Below are positions 1 to 8,167 of a DNA stretch of 64,000 nucleotides, piece by piece. The DNA is from an uncultured Opitutaceae bacterium (GTDB taxonomy: Bacteria > Verrucomicrobiota > Verrucomicrobiia > Opitutales > Opitutaceae): assembly GCA_903929355.1 (NCBI GenBank), contig CAIYUN010000051.1, positions 37,959 through 101,958 of the forward strand. Direction: 5' to 3'. How positions within the stretch are numbered: the first letter of the stretch is position 1; each line of letters begins with the position of its first letter. Made by a program: the position numbers and the translations under genes. The notes beneath the pieces were generated by a model, which saw nothing but the letters and a program-made list of their open reading frames with translations, had not been told where the DNA came from and did not search any database.

Positions 1-485
1 ACCTTGACATGCTCCAGTCCCGGCGGGAACGGCCGGTAGCCGGCGATGGCGAAGCCGAGCTGGATCGCCTGTGACTTCAAGGCGGCCGCCTGCTCCCCGA
101 GCGACATCTCGACGAGGTTCACGTCCACCCCGGGATACTGCCGGTGGAAGGCCGTCAGGCTCGCCGGCATGAACCCCATCAGCAGCGGCGCGTAAAAACC
201 GACCGTGAGGCGGCCCCGCGCACCCTGCTCGGCCTCCCGCGCGAGGGTGACCGCCCGCTGGGCCTGGGCGAGGGTCTGCCGCGTGGCCTCCAGGAATGCC
301 TTGCCGGCCCCGGTGAGCCGCACCCCGCCCGTGTTGCGGTCCAGCAGCCGCACATCGAGCTCGGTCTCCAGGTCCTGGATCTGGCTGCTCAGCGCGGGCT
401 GAGAGACCCGCAGGCGCTCCGCCGCCTTCCGGAAATTCAGCTCCTCCGCGACCGCCACAAAATAGCGCAGATGTCTCAGCTCCAT
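1..485 (-). CDS. LysR family transcriptional regulator (partial, C-terminus beyond window start)
   Basis: Reverse-strand translation from ATG at 483-485: MELRHLRYFVAVAEELNFRKAAERLRVSQPALSSQIQDLETELDVRLLDRNTGGVRLTGAGKAFL, a classic LysR wHTH; runs off the left edge. Confidence 0.93.
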   Translation of the reverse strand, partial: MELRHLRYFVAVAEELNFRKAAERLRVSQPALSSQIQDLETELDVRLLDRNTGGVRLTGAGKAFLEATRQTLAQAQRAVTLAREAEQGARGRLTVGFYAPLLMGFMPASLTAFHRQYPGVDVNLVEMSLGEQAAALKSQAIQLGFAIAGYRPFPPGLEHVK

Positions 486-492
486 GCGAACT

Positions 493-513
493 CTGATAGG
501 ACAAACCTATCAG
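493..513. promoter_or_regulatory. Putative LysR operator in divergent lysR/emrA promoter region
   Basis: Perfect inverted repeat CTGATAGG-ACAAA-CCTATCAG; contains T-N11-A / ATAG-N7-CTAT. Confidence 0.6.
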
Positions 514-618
514 TCTGGAAAGAACAAAGTCATTCCGCGATCTGCGAAGCGGTGATATTCTGGGTCAAGCCCGGGAGAAACCGATCCGGGCGCAACTCGT
601 CAACCACCTCCCACCACC

Positions 619-1746
619 ATGAACACCATCGCCGACCCCGCCGCCTCCGTCTCTGAGTTTGTGGACGTCGCACCCGACCGCCCCGCGACCGCCGGCCGGG
701 CCCGGACCCGGGTCCTCCGGGTTGCCTGGGGCAAAATCCTGGCCGGCACGGCTCTGGCCGCCGTCGCGACGGCGGTTGCCGCCTACGTCCATCATGCCGC
801 CGGCTATGAAAGCACCGACGACGCCTTCCTTGCGGGCGATGTTCACCCGATCAGCGCCCGCATCAACGGCACCGTCAGCCGGGTGCTGGTGGACGACAAC
901 GCCGTGGTTCGGGCGGGCGAGCCGCTGGTGGAAATCGACCCGGCCGACCTGAACCTCGCGGTGCAGGGGGCCGCGGCCGACCTCGCCCAGGCGCAGGCCA
1001 ATCTGATCCAGGTCGCGGCCCAAATCACGCGGGCCCGGGCGGAGGTGGACGCCGCCACTGCCCGGATCGCCCAAAACGCCGCCCAACTCACCCGCGCCGG
1101 GCTCGATTTCCACCGGGTCGAGCAGCTGGCGGACGACCATTTCAGCGCTGTCTCGGCCCAGGAGCTGGACGCGGCGCGCGCGGGCTATGACGCCACCAAG
1201 GCCGCCAGCCAGTCGCTGGTCGCTGAGCACGCCTCGGCCGAGGCCGGCCTCGCCGCCGCCGAGGCCCAGCGCTCCGTCGCCCTCGCGCAGATCCAAAAGG
1301 CGGGTGCGGCGCTCGACGCGGCGAAGCTGCAGGTGGACTACACCGTCATCCGCGCGCCGAACTCCGGCCGGGTGGCCAGGAAAAATGTCGAGGTCGGCCA
1401 GCGCCTGCAACCCGGCCAGCCGGTGATGGCGGTCGTGGACCAGCAGGTGTGGGTCGTCGCCAACTTCAAGGAAAGCCAGCTGGCGCGCCTGCGCGCCGGC
1501 GAGAAGGTGGCGATTTCCGTCGACGCCGTGGAGGGCCGGCAGTTCGGCGGCACGGTGCAGAGCTTTGCCCCCGGGACGGGGGCGGAATTCTCGCTCCTGC
1601 CCCCGGACAACTCCACCGGCAATTTCACCAAGGTTGTCCAGCGGGTGCCGGTGAAGATCCTGTTTTCCCCCGCCGCGCTGGCCGCCGGCGGCGAGCGGTT
1701 CGCGCCCGGGCTGTCGGCCAACGTCAGTGTTTCAATCCGCCAGTGA
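619..1746 (+). CDS. HlyD/EmrA-family membrane fusion protein of a multidrug efflux system
   Basis: N-terminal TM, ESTDDAFLAGDVHPISARINGTVSRVLVDDN, long coiled coil, VIRAPNSGRVARKNVEVGQ, LLPPDNSTGNFTKVVQRVPVKI. Confidence 0.93.
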   Translation: MNTIADPAASVSEFVDVAPDRPATAGRARTRVLRVAWGKILAGTALAAVATAVAAYVHHAAGYESTDDAFLAGDVHPISARINGTVSRVLVDDNAVVRAGEPLVEIDPADLNLAVQGAAADLAQAQANLIQVAAQITRARAEVDAATARIAQNAAQLTRAGLDFHRVEQLADDHFSAVSAQELDAARAGYDATKAASQSLVAEHASAEAGLAAAEAQRSVALAQIQKAGAALDAAKLQVDYTVIRAPNSGRVARKNVEVGQRLQPGQPVMAVVDQQVWVVANFKESQLARLRAGEKVAISVDAVEGRQFGGTVQSFAPGTGAEFSLLPPDNSTGNFTKVVQRVPVKILFSPAALAAGGERFAPGLSANVSVSIRQ

Positions 1747-1754
1747 ATCAACTG

Positions 1755-1925
1755 ATTGGTATCCGTGTCCATCCGCGGTAAAACTCCGAAATCCGTCCTT
1801 CTTCCCTCTCCCCCCAAAATTCGCGTTCATTCGCGGTTCCTCTTTCTGCCCTCCGTTCCCTTCGTTCCCTTCTGTTCAAATCCGTCTCTCCCATCCGTGT
1901 CCATCCGTGTTCATCCGTGGTTCCA
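1755..1925. repeat. Cluster of dispersed word-like intergenic repeats (ATCCGTGTCCATCCGTG type)
   Basis: ATCCGTGTCCATCCGCGG, TTCGCGTTCATTCGCGGTTCC, TCCGTTCCCTTCGTTCCC, CCATCCGTGTCCATCCGTGTTCATCCGTGGTTCC between emrA and emrB. Confidence 0.75.
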
Positions 1926-1939
1926 ACCTCCTTTTTAAG

Positions 1940-3505
1940 ATGAAACCTTCCCCCTCCCTCCCCGCTGCGCCGGCGGAACACGTCTCCCTTCGGACCTGGA
2001 TCGGCACCTTTGGCGCGATGCTGGGTGCCTTCATGGCGGTGCTCGACATCCAGATCACCAACTCCTCGATCCGGGACATCTCGGGTGCGATTGGCGCCAG
2101 CCTGGACGAGAGCACCTGGATCTCGATCGCCTACCTCGTGCCGGAGATCATCATCATCCCCCTCACGGGGTGGCTCACCTCGATCCTCGGCCTGCGCCGG
2201 TATCTGATGATCACGTCGGTGCTCTTTCTGCTGTGCTCGGTCCTGTGCGGTCACGCGTGGAGCCTCGCCAGCATGATCGTCTTCCGCGCCGGCCAGGGGT
2301 TCTTTGGCGGGGCGCTCATCCCGCTTTCGTTCACGGCCGTGCTGCAAATGCTGCCCCCGTCCAAGCACGCCACCGGCTTTGCGCTGTTTGGCCTCACGGC
2401 GATGTTTGCCCCCTCCATCGGGCCGAGCGTCGGGGGCTGGCTCACGGACAACTGGGGCTGGGAATGGAATTTCTACCTCAACCTGCTGCTCGGTCCCGCG
2501 CTGCTCGCCTCGATCTGGTATGGCTTCCCGCCGGAGCCGGCGCGCTGGGACCAGGCGCGCCAGATTGATGCCCCGGGAATCCTGCTGCTGGCGCTTGGGC
2601 TCGGCTCGCTGACCATGTTCCTGGAGGATGGCACGCGGAACGACTGGTTTGGCTCGACCTACATCACCCGGCTGGCGCTGGTCGCCGCCGTGACGCTGCC
2701 CTTGTTTGTGCTCTGGGAGCTGCGGGCGAAGCACCCGGTGACCGACCTGCGGGTGTTTGGCCGGCGCAATTTTGTCCTCGGCTCGCTGATCAACGTTTCG
2801 CTGGGCGGGGCGATGTACGGCTCGATCTTCCTCCTGCCCCTCTATCTTGGGACCATTCAGGATTACGGGGCGTCCGACATCGGCCGCACGCTCATCTGGG
2901 GCGGGGTGCCGCAGTTGTTCATCATGCCGCTGCTGCCCTGGTTCATCCGGCGGTTCGACATCCGCAAACTGATCTCATTCGGACTGCTGCTGTTCGGGGC
3001 GAGTTGCCTGATGAACACCGCACTGTCACCGGACTTCGCCCGCGACCAGTTCCGGTGGTCGCTGCTGGTGCGGGCGCTGGGCCAGCCGTTCATCATGGTC
3101 CCGCTGTCCACGCTCTCGACGGCGGGGATCCCGGCCGGGGCGTCCGGGCTTTACAACATGATGCGCAACCTCGGCGGGTCGGTCGGCATCGCGTTGCTCT
3201 CGGCGCTCCTCACGGTGCGCGAGCGGTTCCACTCCAACCGGCTGGGGGAGGCGGTCAGCGCCTACAACCCGCTCACCCAGGAGCGCCTCGTGGCGCTGAC
3301 GGCAAAATTCACCGCCGCCGGCAGCGACGCCTACACTGCGGGCCGGCAGGCGGTCGGAATGCTCGACGCCACCGTGCGGCGCGAGGCGAGCCTGATGGCG
3401 TTCAACGACTGCTTCCATGTGCTCGGCCTGGTGCTCCTCGGCATGATCGTCGTGGCGCTCCTTTGCCGGCCCACCAAGGGTGGGGGCTCCACCGCGGCGC
3501 ACTGA
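1940..3505 (+). CDS. DHA2-family MFS multidrug efflux transporter (EmrB-like)
   Basis: MKPSPSLPAAPAEHVSLRTWIGTFGAMLGAFMAVLDIQITNSSIRDISGAIGASLDESTWISIAYLV...; 14-TM DHA2 motifs; follows HlyD gene. Confidence 0.93.
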   Translation: MKPSPSLPAAPAEHVSLRTWIGTFGAMLGAFMAVLDIQITNSSIRDISGAIGASLDESTWISIAYLVPEIIIIPLTGWLTSILGLRRYLMITSVLFLLCSVLCGHAWSLASMIVFRAGQGFFGGALIPLSFTAVLQMLPPSKHATGFALFGLTAMFAPSIGPSVGGWLTDNWGWEWNFYLNLLLGPALLASIWYGFPPEPARWDQARQIDAPGILLLALGLGSLTMFLEDGTRNDWFGSTYITRLALVAAVTLPLFVLWELRAKHPVTDLRVFGRRNFVLGSLINVSLGGAMYGSIFLLPLYLGTIQDYGASDIGRTLIWGGVPQLFIMPLLPWFIRRFDIRKLISFGLLLFGASCLMNTALSPDFARDQFRWSLLVRALGQPFIMVPLSTLSTAGIPAGASGLYNMMRNLGGSVGIALLSALLTVRERFHSNRLGEAVSAYNPLTQERLVALTAKFTAAGSDAYTAGRQAVGMLDATVRREASLMAFNDCFHVLGLVLLGMIVVALLCRPTKGGGSTAAH

Positions 3506-3777
3506 AGCAGGGAATTCCCGGTCTGCTTCCTCCGTTCCTGCTCCTGTCAAACTCCGCCCCGTCCGTTCATGAGTTCCTGATTTCCAGATTCAAATTCCTT
3601 GGTCTGTATTTCGCGCCTTCGGGCTAAAATACCGCCCCTCTGTTTCCTCCCTTCCCTCCGGTAAAAAATGCCTCCTTTTCCTTCGTGAAACAGCAGCGGA
3701 CGACGTGTCGAGTGCGAACCCAAAACTTGCCCCGACCGGTTCGGCGTGCTAGCCTCAAACATCCAACCTCACCACCC

Positions 3778-4203
3778 ATGAAACGCAAAGCCTCCGCCGT
3801 CTGGCACGGCGACCTCAAATCCGGTCGCGGTGCGATCTCCACCGAAAGCACCGTCCTCCACGACACTCCCTATGCCTTCGGCACCCGTTTCGAAAACGGA
3901 CCGGGCACCAATCCCGAGGAACTGATCGCGGCCGCACACGCCGGTTGTTTCAGCATGGCGCTCTCCGCCGAACTGCAAAAGGCCGGTTTCACCGCGGACA
4001 CGATCGCCACCACCGCGACGGTCACGCTGGAGAACCATCCGCAGACCAGCTGGACCATCACCAAGGTCCTGCTCGAGACGACGGCGAAAATTCCCGGCAT
4101 CAGCGCGGGCAAGTTTGAGGAGATCGCGCAGGGCGCGAAGGCGGGCTGCCCGGTCTCGCGCCTGCTCAAGGCCGAGATCACCCTCGACGCCAAATTGGTC
4201 TGA
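3778..4203 (+). CDS. osmC: OsmC/Ohr family peroxiredoxin-like protein
   Basis: [24 protein letters not shown]...[17 protein letters not shown]...[22 protein letters not shown]; typical OsmC with two Cys. Confidence 0.92.
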   Translation: MKRKASAVWHGDLKSGRGAISTESTVLHDTPYAFGTRFENGPGTNPEELIAAAHAGCFSMALSAELQKAGFTADTIATTATVTLENHPQTSWTITKVLLETTAKIPGISAGKFEEIAQGAKAGCPVSRLLKAEITLDAKLV

Positions 4204-4309
4204 TTCCCGGTTTCAGATACTCCGAAGGATCGGAATTCCACCGAGCCATGGATTTGGAACTTATCATACCAACGTCTGTTGTGATTTAGACTTTGTGCTT
4301 GCTCCGGCG

Positions 4310-4480
4310 TGTCCTCCGACTTGTCCGCCATAGCCTTGGCGAAGGCGGAAGCTTTAGCGTAGGAGGAGGGTAGGGCGCGACCGCCTTGTCGCGTCGGCTT
4401 GTCCGCCGTAGCTTTAGCGAAGGTGGAAGGCTTGGCGAAGGCGGATGGGCGCGCCTTGTCGCGCCATAGGCTTGCTTGCC
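4310..4480. repeat. Imperfect repeats of the GCCTTCGCCAAGGCTATGGCGGACAAG ('FAKATADK') type
   Basis: Minus-strand reading gives ...[22 protein letters not shown]...[19 protein letters not shown]; repeated gcgaaggcgga / gacttgtccgcc units. Confidence 0.75.
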
Positions 4481-4530
4481 GCGCCAAAGCCATGCGACGG
4501 CGGGGCGACGGCGGACGCTCCGGGTTGGAG

Positions 4531-4550
4531 CTGCGGCGACCTCGCCGCAG
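4531..4550. repeat. Perfect 9-bp stem hairpin within the MITE-like element
   Basis: CTGCGGCGA-CC-TCGCCGCAG. Confidence 0.7.
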
Positions 4551-4590
4551 TTTATCTTGGCTATCGTCTAAAGATTACCAGACGTTGGTA

Positions 4591-5709
4591 TTACCGCACG
4601 CGCACGTTCACGATCACCGACAGGCCAAGCCGCAACCGGGGGCCGACGGCGGCGAGGCTCTCCTTATCGAGGACGATCTTCACCGGGATGCGTTGCACGA
4701 CCTTGTTGAAGTTGCCGGTCGCGTTGTCGGGTGGCAGCAGGGCGAACTGCGAGCCGCTGGCCGGGGCGAGGCTCTCCACGGTGCCGTGCAGGGTCACGCC
4801 GGGCAGGGTGTCCAGCGTCACCTCGGCGACCTGACCGGGCACAATCCGGGTGAGCTGCGTCTCCTTGAAGTTTGCCACAATCCAGGCGTCGGGCGAGGCC
4901 AGCGCCAGCAACGACTGGCCGACGAGGGCGTAATTGCCGACCTCGACCGCCTTGTTGCCCACGCAGCCGTCGGCCGGGGCGGTGATCGTGGTGTAGGTCA
5001 GCAGGCGTCGGGCGTCATCGAGCGCCGACTGGGCGACGGCCACATTGGCGGTGGCCGCCCCGAGCCTGGCGGTGAGCGAGGTGCGGGCGGCGTGGGCCGA
5101 ATCCACCGCCGCGCGGGCGGCGACGAGGTTGGCCTCATTGGCCGCGCGGGCGGCCGTGGCGGCTCGAAAGGCGCCGCGGGTCGTGTCGAGATCGGCCTGG
5201 GCGATGACATGCCCTCCGGCGAAGAGCTGCTCGCCGCGGTCGAGGTTCTGCTTCGCGAGATTGAGCTCCGCCTCGGTCTGGCCGAGCTGGGCCTCGGCCT
5301 GCTGGACCCGCGCCTCGGCACCGGCAATCTCCGTGTCGGCCTGGGCCAGGGCGGCGTTGCCTTCGGTTTCCTGGGCCCGGGCCTGGTCGAGCTGGTCCTG
5401 CGCCTTTTGGACGGCCAGGGTGAATTGCAGCGGGTCGAGCCGCACCAGCACGTCGCCGGCCTTGACCATTTGATTGTCGTTCACCGGCACGGCCGCCACC
5501 TGGCCGTTGATCTGCGGGCTGATCTGGAACAGGTGGCCCGACACATAGGCGTCGTCCGTCTCCTCATAGTGCGCGGCGTGCAGGGCCGCGCGGGCGAGCC
5601 ACACGCCGACGGCGAGCACCGCCACCGTCACCAGGACCGGCCGCCAAAGCGGGCGGCGCGGGCGGGCGGGAGGGTGGACGGCGGCGGGAGTTTCGGGCGG
5701 GAGGCTCAT
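4591..5709 (-). CDS. HlyD/EmrA-family membrane fusion protein
   Basis: MSLPPETPAAVHPPARPRRPLWRPVLVTVAVLAVGVWLARAALHAAHYEETDDAYVSGHLFQISPQINGQV...LLPPDNATGNFNKVVQRIPVKIVLD. Confidence 0.93.
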   Translation of the reverse strand: MSLPPETPAAVHPPARPRRPLWRPVLVTVAVLAVGVWLARAALHAAHYEETDDAYVSGHLFQISPQINGQVAAVPVNDNQMVKAGDVLVRLDPLQFTLAVQKAQDQLDQARAQETEGNAALAQADTEIAGAEARVQQAEAQLGQTEAELNLAKQNLDRGEQLFAGGHVIAQADLDTTRGAFRAATAARAANEANLVAARAAVDSAHAARTSLTARLGAATANVAVAQSALDDARRLLTYTTITAPADGCVGNKAVEVGNYALVGQSLLALASPDAWIVANFKETQLTRIVPGQVAEVTLDTLPGVTLHGTVESLAPASGSQFALLPPDNATGNFNKVVQRIPVKIVLDKESLAAVGPRLRLGLSVIVNVRVR

Positions 5710-5720
5710 GGGAAAAATAA

Positions 5721-7334
5721 TCAGTGGGCGGCGGCGGCCGCGGTCTGGTTGGAACCCTTGTCCAGCAGCAGGAGCAGCGGGAGGGACGCCAGAAACGCGG
5801 CGGCCACATAGAAAAACACCTCGGCAAACGAGAGCAGCAGCGACTGGGAGTTCACGGCGTGGTCCAGCGCCGACCACATCTGCTGCCGGGCCAGCACGGG
5901 ATCGGCGGAGCGGGTGGCGAACAGCTCGCCGAGGTACTGGCCGCGCAGGATCATCGCGGGATTGGCCGTGGTGATGTGCTCGACGAGCCCCGCGCGATGC
6001 AGCGCCTCGCGCCGGGCCAGCACCGTGGTGATGACGGCGATCCCGATGCTGCTCCCCATCTGCCGGGTGAGGCTGTAGATGCCGGAGCCGGCGGCGATCT
6101 CGCGCTTCGGGAGCGCGCCGAGCGTCGCCAGGCTGAGCGGGACAAAGATCATCACCGCCCCGATGCCGCGCAACAGCAGCGGCAGGAAGAGCGAGCCGGT
6201 GCCGGTGTCGGGGTTGATGGTCGCAAGCAGCAGCGCCGTCGCGACCGTCACGAGGGCCCCGATTGCGATCAACACCCGGGCGTCGAACCGGCCGGACACC
6301 TTGCCCATGATGATCATGGTGACCGCCGAGGCAAAGGCCCCGGGCATGAGAAGCAGGCCGCTCTGCATGGCGGTGAAATGCAGGTAGTCCTAGGTGAAGA
6401 TGGGCACGGCAAACATCACCCCATAGAGCCCCATTCCGAGCACGAGCGAGTACACGCTGCCCGCCGCCAGCGACCGGTGCCGGAGCACGCGCAGGTCCAC
6501 CGCCGGGTGCTCCGCGGTGAGTTCCCGCCAGAGGAACAGGCCGCCGCCGGCCAGCGCGCCCACGGTCATCGTCAGGATGAAGCGCGAGCTGAACCAGTCG
6601 TCCTGCTGCCCCTCCTCCAGCATCGTCTGGAAGCAGGCCAGCCCGAGCGTGAGCAGGCCGATCCCCGCCCAGTCCACGGGCTTGCTCTCCCGGTCCTCCG
6701 GGCGGTCACGCGGCAGAAACACCATCGTCATCAGGACCGCGATGATACCGAAGGGCAGGTTGATGAAGAAAATCCAGCGCCAGCCCAGTGTGTCGGTCAG
6801 CCAGCCGCCGAGCACCGGCCCGAACGCCGGCCCGGCGATCACCCCGATGCCGAACAGCGCCTGCGCGGCCGGCTGCTCGTGGCGGGGAAAGGTTTCAAAC
6901 AGGAGCGACTGGGCCTTGGCCAGCAGGCCGCCGCCGCACAGCCCCTGGAGCACCCGCGCGATGATCAGCATCATCAGACTCGTGGACAGGCCGCAGAGGA
7001 CGGACGCCGCGGTGAAACCAGCGAGTGAGAAGAGGAGGTATTGCTTTTTGCCGTAGCGGTAGCCCAGCCAGGCGGTGAGCGGGATCATCACCACATTGGC
7101 GCAGGCATAGCCGGTGGACACCCAGCCGGCCTCGCTGAGCGTGGCCCCCAGGTTGCCCCGGATCTCGGGCAGGGCGACGTTGACGATGCTGGTGTCAATG
7201 ATCTCGAGGATCGCCCCCAGCGCCGCCGTGACCGCGATGACCCATTTCAGGATCCCGCGGTCCGCCAACCGCGCGGCCAGCGGGCCGAGCAGACTGCGGT
7301 CGGAGCCGTAAAGTCCCGGGACTGCTTCGCTCAT
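5721..7334 (-). pseudogene. DHA2-family MFS transporter (EmrB-like) interrupted by an in-frame amber codon at 6390-6392
   Basis: ORF 6390-7334 ends ...GVMFAVPIFT*; the same frame continues DYLHFTAMQSGLLLMPGAFASAVTMIIMGK... (ORF 5721-6368). Only TAG separates them; no frameshift. Confidence 0.85.
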
Positions 7335-7963
7335 TTACGGGATCCTTTCGCCTTCCCGGCCGCCCCGTGCAGCACCAGCGCGACGGCGGCCCGCCGGTAG
7401 TCATCGGTGTCGTATTTCAACTTGAGATCCCGGGAGGCACAGCGGAGGACGCCGGTGAACAGCATGCCGGTGAACAAATCCGCCAGCAGGTCGGGGCCGG
7501 GGTCGGCGCGCAGCTCGCCCGCCTGTTGGGCGGCCGCGATCCGGTCGGCCAACGCGGACTTGACCGGCTGGAACACCGCCCGGAACACCTGCCGTTCCTG
7601 CTCCCGGTGGTGGTGGTGGATTTCGCCCAGCATGGTACGGACCAGGGGCAGGTTGGCGGTGAGCAGCCGGTCGTATTCCGCGGCCAGCCGGGTGAGGTCG
7701 GCCCGCAGGTCGGCCGTGGCCGGCGGCGGGGTGGGGACCCCATCGCGGCCGGGATCGCCGCCGAAATTCTCCCCGACGACGGCGGCGAGGAGGCGCTCCT
7801 TGGTCTGGAAGTGCCGGAACAGCGTGACCTCGTTGACCCCCGCCGCCCGCGCGATGGCGCGGGTGGTTGCCCCCGCCAGCCCGTGCCGGGCGAAGACGCG
7901 GGCCGCCCCCGCGAGGAGGCGGGCCCGGGTGCCGGCCGCGCGGGACGAAGATGGGGCTTTCAT
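7331..7963 (-). CDS. TetR/AcrR family transcriptional regulator
   Basis: MKAPSSSRAAGTRARLLAGAARVFARHGLAGATTRAIARAAGVNEVTLFRHFQTKERLLAAV; ATGA overlap with the downstream MFS start. In-frame upstream ATG at 7981. Confidence 0.92.
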   Translation of the reverse strand: MKAPSSSRAAGTRARLLAGAARVFARHGLAGATTRAIARAAGVNEVTLFRHFQTKERLLAAVVGENFGGDPGRDGVPTPPPATADLRADLTRLAAEYDRLLTANLPLVRTMLGEIHHHHREQERQVFRAVFQPVKSALADRIAAAQQAGELRADPGPDLLADLFTGMLFTGVLRCASRDLKLKYDTDDYRRAAVALVLHGAAGKAKGSRK

Positions 7964-7981
7964 GCAAGCAATCACTTGCAT
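7962..7981. promoter_or_regulatory. Putative TetR operator
   Basis: ATGCAAG-CAATCA-CTTGCAT inverted repeat at the start of the tetR gene. Confidence 0.55.
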
Positions 7982-8167
7982 GCATTATGGGAAAGCGCAA
8001 GGCCAAAACCGGCGACCAGAGGCAGAATTTTTACCGGAGGGAACGAGGGAAACGGAGCCGAAGCCAGCGAGCACGGCAGGACAAATCCCAGGACACGGAG
8101 TTTTCGGGGTTTTTAACCGGGGATTCGCGCGGAATCGGCTTTGCGGGGGCGCCGGTCGCTGGGGGGA

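Larger units (their letters stand above)
4266..4591. mobile_element. MITE-like non-autonomous element with 26-bp imperfect terminal inverted repeats
   Basis: Left end ATACCAACGTCTGTTGTGATTTAGAC (4266-4291); right end GTCTAAAGATTACCAGACGTTGGTAT (4566-4591), reverse complement ATACCAACGTCTGGTAATCTTTAGAC; 21/26 identical, first 13 identical. No transposase inside. Confidence 0.72.

Noticed and set aside
3870-4493. 207-aa minus-strand ORF containing FAKATADK repeats
   Set aside because: Reads through osmC antisense and into repeat DNA; treated as a translated repeat rather than a protein.
4399-5811. 470-aa plus-strand ORF opposite the EmrA gene
   Set aside because: Antisense shadow; the minus strand encodes a clear HlyD-family protein.
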